From contig NZ_PRLD01000009.1 of the NCBI RefSeq assembly GCF_003287405.1, positions 62,001 through 126,000 of the forward strand: DNA of 64,000 nucleotides, given 5' to 3'. This document shows, piece by piece, positions 15,580 to 24,907 of the stretch. This stretch comes from Faecalibacterium prausnitzii (GTDB lineage Bacteria > Bacillota > Clostridia > Oscillospirales > Ruminococcaceae). Numbering within the stretch: position 1 is the stretch's first letter; each line of letters starts with the position of its first letter. The notes below the pieces were generated by a model. That model ran no database searches. It worked only from the letters and a program-made list of their open reading frames with translations, and was not told the origin of the DNA. The position numbers and the translations under genes are program-made.

Positions 15580-16707
15580 ATGCGGAAAATCAGAATATTG
15601 CATGTAGTCCAGGCTGCTGGTGGCGTAGATCGTTACATCCGAATGCTTCTCAAATATTTGGATAAAGAAGAATTTGAAAATATCATGGTCTGCTCACAGG
15701 ACTTTCATAAAGGAGACTATGAGGGACTGGCTGATTGCTTTGAGCAAATCGAAATGAACAGGGCAATCGGGATGAGTGATCTGAAGTCCATCAGAGAAGT
15801 TCGGAAGCAGATAAAGAAATATAATCCCGATATTATTTATGCACATTCCAGTAAGGCTGGTGCGATTGCTCGTGTGGCGGATATTGGATTGAAAAATCGC
15901 TGTGTGTATAACCCACATGGATGGGCGTTCAATATGCGCTGTTCTGAAAAGAAGAAAAAGATGTACGCAGTGATTGAAAAAATGGCTGCACCATTCTGCG
16001 ATAAAATCATCTGTATTTCAGATGCAGAAAAACAATCTGCTTTGGATAAGAAGATTTGCAAAGAAGAAAAGTTGCAGGTCATTTTTAATGGTGTGGATAT
16101 CGAAGCGTATGAAAATGGTACACATGGAAAAGTAAAGAGAGCAGACTTAAACATACCAGAAGATGCATTTGTCGTTGGTATGGTAGGTCGTACTAGCCCT
16201 CAAAAAGCACCTGATGTATTTGTAAGGATGGCGAAGCTTGTCAAGGATGAAGTTCCTAATACGCATTTCATCATTGTTGGAAATGGAAATCAGGAAGCAG
16301 AAATCAGAAAATACGCAAAAGATAATGGATTTGAGGAAAGTTTATATATTACAGGCTGGGTTGATGATCCGATGAGCTATGTAGAACTCTTTGACGTTGC
16401 CTGTTTACTAAGTCGCTGGGAGGGATTTGGACTGGCTTTGCCAGAGTACATGATGGCAGGCAATCCGATTGTGGCAAGCCGCGTTGATGCCATTCCTAAT
16501 ATCATCAGAGATGGAGAGAATGGATTGCTTGTTGAAGCAGATGATGCTACTGGGGCAAGCGAAGCTGTGTTACGTATTTATCAAGATAGGAATTTGAAAG
16601 ATAAATTGGTGGCACAGGGATTGGAAGATGTACATAAGAAATTTAATGCTCGAAGAGTATCGGAGGAGCACGGGATACTGTTTCATGAATTATTAGTTAT
16701 GAGATAA
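15580..16707 (+). CDS. Glycosyltransferase family 4-like (375 aa)
   Basis: ATG 15580 has only a weak ribosome site (GGCGGTGG), which fits coupling to the gene before it. GT4 signatures are RILHVVQAAGGVDRYIR, IIYAHSSKAGAIARVA, NPHGWAFNM, then the C-terminal VGRTSPQKAPDVFVRMA, FIIVGNGNQE, and LLSRWEGFGLALPEYMM. The N-terminal SSKAGAI motif is shared with the preceding gene, so the two are probably paralogues acting on successive acceptors. Substrate unknown. Confidence 0.88.
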   Translation: MRKIRILHVVQAAGGVDRYIRMLLKYLDKEEFENIMVCSQDFHKGDYEGLADCFEQIEMNRAIGMSDLKSIREVRKQIKKYNPDIIYAHSSKAGAIARVADIGLKNRCVYNPHGWAFNMRCSEKKKKMYAVIEKMAAPFCDKIICISDAEKQSALDKKICKEEKLQVIFNGVDIEAYENGTHGKVKRADLNIPEDAFVVGMVGRTSPQKAPDVFVRMAKLVKDEVPNTHFIIVGNGNQEAEIRKYAKDNGFEESLYITGWVDDPMSYVELFDVACLLSRWEGFGLALPEYMMAGNPIVASRVDAIPNIIRDGENGLLVEADDATGASEAVLRIYQDRNLKDKLVAQGLEDVHKKFNARRVSEEHGILFHELLVMR

Positions 16708-16729
16708 AAGTTTGAGGCTGTGTAATGCT

Positions 16730-17842
16730 ATGAAAAAAATTAAAATAATGTATTTTGTTGCAGGGTTAAAATCTGGTGGGGTCGAGCAAATGCTTGTAAA
16801 TTATTGCAGCAAAATGGATAAACAACGGTTTGAATTTGTAGTTGTATATCAGCATGAGCCAGTTCAAGCCTGCTTAGATAAGATTACACAAGCAGGTTGC
16901 AGTACAGTGCGCATTACGGCGAGATGCGATAATTTTTTGAAAAGCGTGTGGGATACATATAAAGTTATAAATGAATATAAGCCGGATATTATTCATTCGA
17001 ATATGAACCTTATGAATTTCATTCCCAACACAATCGCGAAATATAAAGGAATTAAGGTTCGAATAAGTCATTCTCACATTGCAGAAAAAGGGAAAGGCAG
17101 AGCATATCTTACATTCAAATTGCTATGTCAAAAATTGATTATAAATTCCTCGAATGTTTTCTTGGCGTGTGGGTCTGATGCGGGAACTTATTTGCATGGA
17201 AATAAAATATCTTCTACTTTGATTCATAATGCGATAGACATCGATGAACTTAGTTCTTACTGCGTAAACAACGATAAAGATGAATGTTTTAAGGATAAAG
17301 TAGTGATTGGACACGCAGGAAGATTCACAGAACAGAAAAATCACAAAAAACTAATTGATATATTTGAGGCATTCCTTAAGAAGTGCCCTGATGCTATATT
17401 ATTGCTGGCTGGAACAGGAGAACTAGAAGATAGCATAAAGCAATATGTCGATAAAAAGAAGCTAACCAAACAGGTCATTTTTCTCGGCGTAGTCAGTAAT
17501 ATGAATCAATTTTATGCCAATGTAGACTTGTTTCTGCTACCATCCTTGTTTGAGGGCTTTCCTGTAGTGGCTCTTGAAACGCAGGCTGCGGGAGTAAAAT
17601 CGATTTTTTCGGATACTATTGACCCGGCAGTCCAAATAACAAGTCTAGTCACCTTAATGTCGATTCAAAAATCGAATGAAGCTTGGGCGGATAAAATGTG
17701 TCAGATTTTACAAGCGACGACTGATGACACGGAGAATATTAATACCAACTTAATAAAACTGCGCAATGCGGGATATGATGTTACAGCAGAGGCCACTAAG
17801 CTTCAAGATATCTATTTGCAAGCGTTGCGATGTGTGTGCTAG
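16730..17842 (+). CDS. Glycosyltransferase family 4-like (370 aa)
   Basis: I chose ATG 16730, which has GAGG upstream, over the in-frame TTG at 16712. The start MKKIKIMYFVAGLKSGGVEQ, the middle DIIHSNMNL and the donor-binding part GHAGRFTEQKNHKKLI, LLLAGTG and LFLLPSLFEGFPVVALETQA are typical of GT4 enzymes of exopolysaccharide loci. The E-x7-E pair falls in FEGFPVVALE. The AT-rich codons differ from the core genes at the window's right side, as for most of this locus, which suggests transfer. Confidence 0.87.
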   Translation: MKKIKIMYFVAGLKSGGVEQMLVNYCSKMDKQRFEFVVVYQHEPVQACLDKITQAGCSTVRITARCDNFLKSVWDTYKVINEYKPDIIHSNMNLMNFIPNTIAKYKGIKVRISHSHIAEKGKGRAYLTFKLLCQKLIINSSNVFLACGSDAGTYLHGNKISSTLIHNAIDIDELSSYCVNNDKDECFKDKVVIGHAGRFTEQKNHKKLIDIFEAFLKKCPDAILLLAGTGELEDSIKQYVDKKKLTKQVIFLGVVSNMNQFYANVDLFLLPSLFEGFPVVALETQAAGVKSIFSDTIDPAVQITSLVTLMSIQKSNEAWADKMCQILQATTDDTENINTNLIKLRNAGYDVTAEATKLQDIYLQALRCVC

Positions 17843-17856
17843 GGAGAAAACATAAA

Positions 17857-18828
17857 ATGAGATTTAGCATCATTGTACCAGTTTACAACGTTGAAAAATA
17901 TTTAAAAAATGCTATAGAAAGCGTGTTGCAACAAGCGTATTCAAACTTTGAATTAATTTTAGTGGATGACGGTTCGACAGATAATTGCCCTGAAATAATT
18001 GATGAATATGCATCGAAAGATAACCGATTGATTTCAATTCATCAAAAAAACAGTGGTCTTTCAGCAGCTAGAAATTCCGGATTGCGGGTTGCTAGAGGTG
18101 AGTATATTGTTTTTTTGGACAGTGACGACATGCTCAATGTGGATATATTAAAAAAAATTGACACAATTATTGTTGACCAAAATTGTCCGGAACTGATAAT
18201 TGGAAATATGCTAAGTATGCGGGGAGAGACGATTTCATGTGTGCATGACTTTGATTCGAAGTTGGTTATGAGTGCAACCTTAATAGAAACCGTTCAAGAG
18301 TTTGTTGAAAAGTATAACTGGATTCCATGGGCGGCATATCAAAGTGTTTATAAAAGAACATTTTTACAGACCAACAATTTGTTTTATGACGAAAATATAA
18401 TTGGCGCGGAGGACTGTGATTTCTTTCTTTCTTTGATGCCCATGGTTAAGTCATTTTGTGTAACAGAAGACAAATTTGTAATATATAGAATTTCGAGAGA
18501 GGGATCAATTATTTCCGCTCCCAAAAAGAATGCAATTGACGGACAACTTAAGGTTTTTGCAAAAGCGTATAGAATCTTTAGCGAACAAGAGAACTCGATA
18601 TTGACAAAGTATTTTTCTGACAGGTTTGTCAATGTGATTGTGCTTGTTGGGTATCTCGATGCCGAGACTGCTGACTCCTGTGTTGAATTTGTATTGGAAA
18701 ATATTGATATTATGAATGGCTGTTCAGTCAATCCTAAATATTTAATAGCTAAAACGACATGGAGACTATTTGGAATCTATAAGGGGTCTAAGCTGCTATT
18801 AAATATAAAAGGGCACTTTAGAGGTTAA
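17857..18828 (+). CDS. Glycosyltransferase family 2 (323 aa)
   Basis: ATG 17857 follows AGGGAG inside the end of the previous gene's coding region; the frame from 17830 overlaps that gene. GT-A fold signatures are FSIIVPVYNVEKYL, LVDDGSTDN, GLSAARNSGL and the DXD-type metal site FLDSDD. The C-terminal part has the IGAEDCDFFL motif of the base region. It should be an inverting enzyme that extends the repeat unit from a nucleotide-sugar donor. Confidence 0.9.
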   Translation: MRFSIIVPVYNVEKYLKNAIESVLQQAYSNFELILVDDGSTDNCPEIIDEYASKDNRLISIHQKNSGLSAARNSGLRVARGEYIVFLDSDDMLNVDILKKIDTIIVDQNCPELIIGNMLSMRGETISCVHDFDSKLVMSATLIETVQEFVEKYNWIPWAAYQSVYKRTFLQTNNLFYDENIIGAEDCDFFLSLMPMVKSFCVTEDKFVIYRISREGSIISAPKKNAIDGQLKVFAKAYRIFSEQENSILTKYFSDRFVNVIVLVGYLDAETADSCVEFVLENIDIMNGCSVNPKYLIAKTTWRLFGIYKGSKLLLNIKGHFRG

Positions 18829-18835
18829 GAAATCT

Positions 18836-19789
18836 ATGATTTATGTTGAAATGCATGGAAGACTAGGAAATCAAATGTTTCAATATGCTGCTGCAAGAGC
18901 TTTGCAGGAAAAAAACAATCAACCTATCATGCTGAGCTTTAGAAAAGTTATTGGTGCTAATACTGAAGGAACAGCAGGCTGGGAAAATTCTCTTAAATAT
19001 TTTAATGTTAAGCCTTGTGAATATTACATGGGAAAGAAGTCGCTGGTAACAGAATATCCAGTCGAGTATAGACTTCTTTGCTATGCATATGCATTATCCT
19101 ACAAACCACTTATGAACAATATGAACCGGTGGTACGAATATCAAGTGAAATGTTGTCGTTTCTTGGATAGATTTGGAATCCGATGGATTGCAAATGGTTA
19201 TTATGATTTTCATTACAATGGGTTGAAAAATTATTTGTTAAATGGATCATTTGAATCTCCAAAGTATTTTGACAGCATTAGAGACAAACTTCTTGAAGAA
19301 TTTACACCAAGAGAAGAAGAAAGAAAGGAAAATAAAAGGTTATACGAACAAATCAGAAAACGCAATTCAGTCTGTCTATCTGTTCGACATTTTCAACTTA
19401 CTGGGAAACAGGCAGATATGTACGATGTATGCAGTTTGGAATATTATCAGACTGCAATTAGAAAAATGTGTGAGCTGATTGAGAATCCACTATTCGTTGT
19501 CTTTTCAGATGACATAGAATGGGTGAAAAATACAATTGATTTGTCGAGGGTCGAAGTTGTTTATGAAACGCCCGGGAATCCAGTCTGGGAAAAGTTACGG
19601 TTGATGTACTCGTGTAAAAATTTTATTATCCCCAATTCTACATTTGCTTGGTGGGCACAGTATTTGAGCCGTAATCCGGATAAATATGTGCTGTGCCCTG
19701 CAAAATGGTTCAATAATAATTTCGAGTCTCCATTGATTGCTTCACAGTGGGTGAGAATTGATAGGGAAGGAAATATAGTTAATGAATAA
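18836..19789 (+). CDS. GT11 alpha-1,2-fucosyltransferase-like enzyme (317 aa)
   Basis: The start MIYVEMHGRLGNQMFQYAAA is the hallmark N-terminus of glycosyltransferase family 11. Further family features are FSDDIEWV, and NSTFAWWAQYLS near the C-terminus. The usual HxRRGD donor motif is altered to SVRHFQ, which may change activity or donor. Family members transfer fucose from GDP-fucose to galactose. No GDP-fucose synthesis genes are in the window, so the donor would have to come from elsewhere. The stop overlaps the next gene's start by 8 bases. Confidence 0.85.
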   Translation: MIYVEMHGRLGNQMFQYAAARALQEKNNQPIMLSFRKVIGANTEGTAGWENSLKYFNVKPCEYYMGKKSLVTEYPVEYRLLCYAYALSYKPLMNNMNRWYEYQVKCCRFLDRFGIRWIANGYYDFHYNGLKNYLLNGSFESPKYFDSIRDKLLEEFTPREEERKENKRLYEQIRKRNSVCLSVRHFQLTGKQADMYDVCSLEYYQTAIRKMCELIENPLFVVFSDDIEWVKNTIDLSRVEVVYETPGNPVWEKLRLMYSCKNFIIPNSTFAWWAQYLSRNPDKYVLCPAKWFNNNFESPLIASQWVRIDREGNIVNE

Positions 19790-21209
19790 TCAGTTGACAC
19801 TTGACAAATTCATAGTGATAACTTTTCAGTGCGTTTCATTATTAGTTAGCTTGATTTGTGGATATTACAATTTATTAGATGGCTATGATTGGTTATGGTG
19901 TTTGCCACTAACGTATTTTATTATTTTTACAATTTTCGGTTATGCAGTTTGGCTAAAGGATACGTATACCAATAGACTGCTACTATATTTGGTTAATATA
20001 GCTTGCTTTTTGAAATATGTAATCACACCATTATCTATGATGTCCCAAGAATATTTTAGCGTGTGGGGTAGTTCTTATGGCATGTGGGGACCAACGCCTG
20101 TACCATCAGTAATGACAAAAGCTATATTTATGGAATGTGGCGAGGTTTTCTTTGTTTATATTACGTATGCATTTTGTATGAAAAAGGAAAGGAGAAAGCA
20201 GTTCAACGGTGCTTTGCAAAACGCGCAAGGAATACAGTTGTTTCAAAATCGGGTGATAATTTATCTGTTTTGTGCAGTTTCGTTTGTATATATTCTTATG
20301 GTTTCACCGGACACTCTTTCTCTGAAAAGCTTGATATCGGTTTCAGAAATGAGTTCAAGTAGTGAAACTAGTAGCCACCCGGGAATCACTATTGTCTTTA
20401 AACAAATTCTCTTGATCTCGTTGATGTTGCTGATGATGAACTGGATATACAAAAGGATAAAAAATGAAACAGCGAAAATCAGCATATCCTATATAATACT
20501 GGCACTTTATATTTCCTTAAACATGAGTTATAGTCGGTGGGATTTACTGTTCGCACTAATTGCAGGAAGCTATGTGCTATATGTTTACTATGGAAAAGCA
20601 GTGTTAAAGTATTCTATGGCCCTTGGTTGCATTGCAGTTGTTGGTGTTTTTGCAATATCAAGAGTAAAGTTTCGATATGCTTTGGATGCTTCTTCAACAA
20701 CAAAAGCTCTTATAAGTATGTTGTTTGGCCAGATGCAAGACTATTTCTCAGGACCAAGACTTGTGGCACAGTCAATAGAAGCTAGAAGGATGTTTAAAAA
20801 TGAAATTGGTATGGGGACAATCATTAATGATTTGTTTGGCAATGTACCATTAATCTCAGAACTATTCGATCAGAAGAATAGAATCAATAGATACTTTTGT
20901 TACTACAATTTTAACAGATGGGATAACACCACCTTGCTTATGCCATTGTTGGGTGAAGGATACTGCTATTTGCCTTTTTTCCCTTGGTTTCTTTCAATAT
21001 TTTATTCAGCACTGGTGTTTAAAATTGATAGAATGGCCAAGCAAAGTAAATGTTTGGAAATGAGGTATCTGTGCATTCTTGAAGAATGCTGGTTGGCATT
21101 TGCCCTATGTTTGAACTCTCAGACAAGCTGGGGACATATTATTCAAGTGTTTATCATGACTTGGGTCGTTTTTTGGATAAACAGTAAAGTAACCATTAAA
21201 AGGCATTAA
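19782..21209 (+). CDS. Wzy-like polysaccharide polymerase, multi-pass membrane protein (475 aa)
   Basis: Starts within the end of the fucosyltransferase gene (8-base overlap), implying coupled translation. At least ten hydrophobic segments are seen across 475 residues. A long polar loop lies near the middle (about residues 280-390) with many Arg residues (SRVKFRYAL, ARRMFKNEIGMG), as expected for the periplasmic or extracellular loop of Wzy polymerases. Wzy proteins are poorly conserved, so the call rests on topology, size and place between transferases and the flippase. It would polymerise repeat units outside the membrane. Confidence 0.7.
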   Translation: MNNQLTLDKFIVITFQCVSLLVSLICGYYNLLDGYDWLWCLPLTYFIIFTIFGYAVWLKDTYTNRLLLYLVNIACFLKYVITPLSMMSQEYFSVWGSSYGMWGPTPVPSVMTKAIFMECGEVFFVYITYAFCMKKERRKQFNGALQNAQGIQLFQNRVIIYLFCAVSFVYILMVSPDTLSLKSLISVSEMSSSSETSSHPGITIVFKQILLISLMLLMMNWIYKRIKNETAKISISYIILALYISLNMSYSRWDLLFALIAGSYVLYVYYGKAVLKYSMALGCIAVVGVFAISRVKFRYALDASSTTKALISMLFGQMQDYFSGPRLVAQSIEARRMFKNEIGMGTIINDLFGNVPLISELFDQKNRINRYFCYYNFNRWDNTTLLMPLLGEGYCYLPFFPWFLSIFYSALVFKIDRMAKQSKCLEMRYLCILEECWLAFALCLNSQTSWGHIIQVFIMTWVVFWINSKVTIKRH

Positions 21210-21355
21210 TAAACATTTAGAGCTTTTGAGAAGTTAATAGCGCGTTGCTTGACTTCAAATCTCTTCGTTGCGAATTATAGAATCAATTATAGCTGAGATC
21301 GATTAGCTATATATTTTAAATCATTTAGCAAACTGTGTGGAGAAGGGAAAAGAGA

Positions 21356-22336
21356 ATGTCAGAAGGTATTCAAGTTTCTATTATTTGTATTACATATAAC
21401 CACGAGAAATTCATATCAAATATGCTGGATAGTGTGCTTTCGCAAAATGTTAATTTTGAATATGAAATTCTAATTCATGACGATGCGTCAAAAGATCGAA
21501 CGCAGGATATCATAAAAGATTATACCCAAAAATATCCAAATATAATCAAACCTATTCTGCAGAAAGAAAACCAGTTTTCAAAAGGAATCAATCCGAATAT
21601 AACCTATAATTACCCAAGAATACAAGGAAAATATGTAGCGTATTGTGAAGGAGATGACTATTGGTCCGATAAAAATAAGTTGCAACTTCAATACGATGCA
21701 ATGGAGCAGAACAAGCAGTGCGCCATTTGTGTTCACAAGACACAGTGTGTATCGATTTCAAATGAAAAGTTGAGCAGAGAATTCCCCCCCATAGAGCTAA
21801 ACGAAGGAGTAATTTCTAGTCGTGAATATATAACAATGGAGCTACAGAAGGTAGGATGGCTATTTCAAACAAGCAGTTACTTCATTAGAGCAGATGTAGT
21901 GAAAGAGTACACATCAAATTATGTGAACAAGTATCCTGTTGGAGATTTGCCACTGGTTCTGTTTTCACTCCAAAAGGGCTCATGCTATTACATCCCTAAA
22001 AAAATGTCTTGCTATAGAGTAGATAGCGGAGGAGCAATGTCAAGCCTTAAAAGCAGAAAGAAAAAAATTGCTCACTTCAATAAGATGATTGCTGGACACA
22101 AGGATTTTGATGAGCTGACTTCTTACAAATATCATGATGATTTTTTGTTTGCAATTTTAAGCAGCGAGTTTGAAATCAATCTTGTCAAGAAGAATTACAA
22201 AATATTGATTTCATCGTTGTATCGGGATGTTTTGAGAAAAATGAATATCAAACGCAAATTGATTATCTATTTGGGTGTTCTGTGTCCTACAGTAGCTGAT
22301 TATATTGAGGAAAAGAAAAATGGTTGGACAGAATAA
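21356..22336 (+). CDS. Glycosyltransferase family 2 (326 aa)
   Basis: ATG 21356 follows GAGAAGGG; the in-frame start at 21335 lacks one. Signatures are VSIICITYNHEKFI, EILIHDDASKDRT and the metal-binding CEGDDYW. A C7 run at 21784-21790 lies in the frame (FPP). Residues 240-326 are a helical C-terminal part without a named domain. The 146 bases before the gene show no gene and only weak promoter-like boxes. Confidence 0.88.
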   Translation: MSEGIQVSIICITYNHEKFISNMLDSVLSQNVNFEYEILIHDDASKDRTQDIIKDYTQKYPNIIKPILQKENQFSKGINPNITYNYPRIQGKYVAYCEGDDYWSDKNKLQLQYDAMEQNKQCAICVHKTQCVSISNEKLSREFPPIELNEGVISSREYITMELQKVGWLFQTSSYFIRADVVKEYTSNYVNKYPVGDLPLVLFSLQKGSCYYIPKKMSCYRVDSGGAMSSLKSRKKKIAHFNKMIAGHKDFDELTSYKYHDDFLFAILSSEFEINLVKKNYKILISSLYRDVLRKMNIKRKLIIYLGVLCPTVADYIEEKKNGWTE

Positions 22337-23771
22337 TGGAGTGGTATTAAAAAACTTCATATGGCGTTTTGCCGAACGCTGTGGAGCACAGCTGGTAACA
22401 TTTATTGTCTCTATTGTTCTAGCTCGAATTCTTGCACCTGAAGACTACGGGCAAATTGCATTAATTACAGTTTTTACAACTATAATGCAAGTCTTTGTGG
22501 ATAGCGGTCTTGGTACAGCACTGATTCAGAAAAAGGATGCAGACGATTTGGACTTCTCGTCAGTATTCTATTTTAATTTTGCTGTGTGCTTGATCCTTTA
22601 TGCCGTGATGTTTGTAGGTGCCCCTTTTATTGCGGGGTTTTATAATGACATGTCTTTAACTTCGATTATCCGTGTCATTAGCCTGACAATTGTAATTTCT
22701 GGTGTGAAAGGCATTCAACAGTCATACGTTTCTCGAAATATGCTGTTCAAACGCTTTTTCTATGCAACTCTAGGGGGGACGATTTTCTCGGCATTTTTGG
22801 GAGTTGCACTTGCTTATGCAGGCTTTGGTGTGTGGGCAATCGTAGCACAGCAGCTTTCTAATACGACCATCGATACGCTGATTTTATGGCTTACAGTTAA
22901 ATGGCGTCCGAAGAAAATGTTTTCTTGGGAACGGTTAAAAGAACTACTATCATATGGCTGGAAATTGTTGGTGTCTGCACTTTTGGACACAGTATACAAC
23001 AATATTCGTAGTCTCATCATCGGAAAATTGTACTCATCCGCAGATTTAGCATATTACGATCAAGGAAAGAAATTTCCCAATGTTATCGTGACCAATATTA
23101 ATACATCTATTGACAGTGTACTATTGCCGACAATGTCAAATGCGCAAGATGATCGAGCACATGTAAAATCTATGACCCGTCGCTCTATTAAAACAAGTAC
23201 ATATATTATGGCACCTATGATGATGGGACTCACATTTTGTGCAGATCCGATTGTGCGGTTAGTATTAACAGACAAATGGTTGCCATGCGTTCCATTCTTA
23301 AGAATTTTCTGCATTACGTATATGTTCTATCCGATTCACACTGCAAATTTGAATGCAATAAAGGCAATGGGACGCAGCGACTACTTTTTGAAACTTGAGA
23401 TTGCCAAAAAAATAGTGGGCATGATTCTACTTGTTTCAACTATGTGGTTCGGAGTAATGGCGATGGCATATAGTCTGCTTATTAGTACATTGGCAAGCAT
23501 GATTATAAATTCCTGGCCGAATAAGGAATTGTTGGGATACAGCTTTAAAGAGCAGATGCTTGACATTTTTCCAGGAATCTTACTAGCGCTGCTTATGGGA
23601 GTCGTGATTTCCTTTGTCCAATTGCTGGGATTGTTTTCCGTTGTAACATTGTTGATTCAAATCCCGTTGGGTGCTGCTATTTACGTAGGAGCATCTTATG
23701 CATTAAAAATCGAATCCTTTGAGTATCTTTTGCAGATAGTAAAAGGGTTTGCAGTAAAACGAGCAAAATGA
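22320..23771 (+). CDS. Wzx-like lipid-linked oligosaccharide flippase (483 aa)
   Basis: ATG 22320 follows GAGGAAAAG and overlaps the previous gene by 17 bases. The protein has about 12-14 hydrophobic segments. It has the N-terminal signature of the polysaccharide transporter (PST) family: FIWRFAERCGAQLVTFIVSI, ARILAPEDYGQIAL, then DSGLGTALIQKK. Members such as WzxC/TuaB move undecaprenyl-linked repeat units across the membrane. A G6 run occurs at 22773-22778. With the Wzy-like protein and the initiating transferase it completes a Wzx/Wzy pathway. Confidence 0.88.
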   Translation: MVGQNNGVVLKNFIWRFAERCGAQLVTFIVSIVLARILAPEDYGQIALITVFTTIMQVFVDSGLGTALIQKKDADDLDFSSVFYFNFAVCLILYAVMFVGAPFIAGFYNDMSLTSIIRVISLTIVISGVKGIQQSYVSRNMLFKRFFYATLGGTIFSAFLGVALAYAGFGVWAIVAQQLSNTTIDTLILWLTVKWRPKKMFSWERLKELLSYGWKLLVSALLDTVYNNIRSLIIGKLYSSADLAYYDQGKKFPNVIVTNINTSIDSVLLPTMSNAQDDRAHVKSMTRRSIKTSTYIMAPMMMGLTFCADPIVRLVLTDKWLPCVPFLRIFCITYMFYPIHTANLNAIKAMGRSDYFLKLEIAKKIVGMILLVSTMWFGVMAMAYSLLISTLASMIINSWPNKELLGYSFKEQMLDIFPGILLALLMGVVISFVQLLGLFSVVTLLIQIPLGAAIYVGASYALKIESFEYLLQIVKGFAVKRAK

Positions 23772-23798
23772 TTTGTGGAATAGAATGGAGGAGTAAAT

Positions 23799-24902
23799 AT
23801 GAATAACATACTGGTTACAAGATCATCAATGCCTTCTTTTGAAGAATACTGCGATGAAATCAAGGATATTTGGGATAGCCATTGGCTTACCAACATGGGA
23901 AATAAACATAAGGAACTGCAGAAAAGTTTGGAAGATTATTTGGGCATTTCACATGTGGCTTTGTACACAAACGGCCATTTGGCACTGGAAAATGCAATTG
24001 CAGCTTTGAATCTCCCGAAGGGTGGAGAAGTGATTACAACTCCGTTTACCTTTGCATCAACGACACACGCAATTGTAAGAAATGGTTTGGTTCCCGTTTT
24101 TTGTGACATCAAAGAAGACGACTATACCATTGACACGCAGAAGCTTGAAAAGTTGATTACGGATAATACAGTTGCAATTGTTCCTGTACATGTTTATGGC
24201 AATATGTGTGATGTCGAAGAAATTAACCGTATTGCTAAGAAATATGGTTTGAAGGTCATCTATGACGCAGCACATGCTTTTGCAGTAAAGTATAAAGGTG
24301 TGTCCTCTGCTTGCTTCGGTGATGCTTCGATGTTTAGTTTCCACGCGACAAAGGTATTCAATACCATTGAGGGCGGCTGCGTGTGCTTCAAGAACGATGC
24401 GTGGGTGCAGCTCTTGAATGATATGAAGAACTTTGGTATTCATGGACCGGAGTCTGTGGATTTTGTTGGTGGAAATGCAAAGATGAACGAATTTCAGGCT
24501 GCAATGGGAATCTGTAATCTGAAACATCTGAGTACTGAAATTGAGAAGCGCAAGAAGGTTGTAGAGCGTTACAGAAGTCGACTGGAAGGCGTGGAAGGCA
24601 TCAAGCTTTCTGCTATCCAGGAGAATGTGGAAAGCAATTATGCCTATTTCCCAGTTGTCTTTGATGGCTATAAATATACCAGAAACGAAGTGTTTGAAAA
24701 ACTCGCTGAAGTTGGTATTGGAGCAAGAAAATATTTTTATCCGCTGACAAATAGCTTTGAATGCTATCGCAATTATCCGACCGCAGGTACGGATAAGACT
24801 CCGGTAGCACAGCACATGGCATTGAGAGTTTTGACGCTTCCTTTGTATGCGGATTTGGCGTTGGAAGATGTGGATAGAATCTGTGATGTGATTCTGGGGT
24901 GA
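23799..24902 (+). CDS. DegT/DnrJ/EryC1-type sugar aminotransferase (367 aa)
   Basis: GGAGG precedes the ATG. The fold-type I PLP enzyme has the family motifs TTPFTFASTTHAI, IYDAAHAFAV (D156 contacts the PLP ring nitrogen) and SFHATKVFNTIEGG with K185 as the Schiff-base lysine. Enzymes of this family turn nucleotide-linked 3- or 4-keto-deoxysugars into amino sugars. It suggests that the glycan contains an amino-deoxysugar. The dehydratase that would make the keto sugar is not in the window. It is followed by an ATP-grasp enzyme that could acylate the new amino group. Confidence 0.88.
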   Translation: MNNILVTRSSMPSFEEYCDEIKDIWDSHWLTNMGNKHKELQKSLEDYLGISHVALYTNGHLALENAIAALNLPKGGEVITTPFTFASTTHAIVRNGLVPVFCDIKEDDYTIDTQKLEKLITDNTVAIVPVHVYGNMCDVEEINRIAKKYGLKVIYDAAHAFAVKYKGVSSACFGDASMFSFHATKVFNTIEGGCVCFKNDAWVQLLNDMKNFGIHGPESVDFVGGNAKMNEFQAAMGICNLKHLSTEIEKRKKVVERYRSRLEGVEGIKLSAIQENVESNYAYFPVVFDGYKYTRNEVFEKLAEVGIGARKYFYPLTNSFECYRNYPTAGTDKTPVAQHMALRVLTLPLYADLALEDVDRICDVILG

Positions 24903-24907
24903 TAGAG

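Noticed and set aside
21784-21790. C7 run in a glycosyltransferase as a further phase-variable tract
   Set aside because: Seven bases is short, and no alternative conserved frame or terminus is linked to it. The same holds for G6 at 22773-22778.
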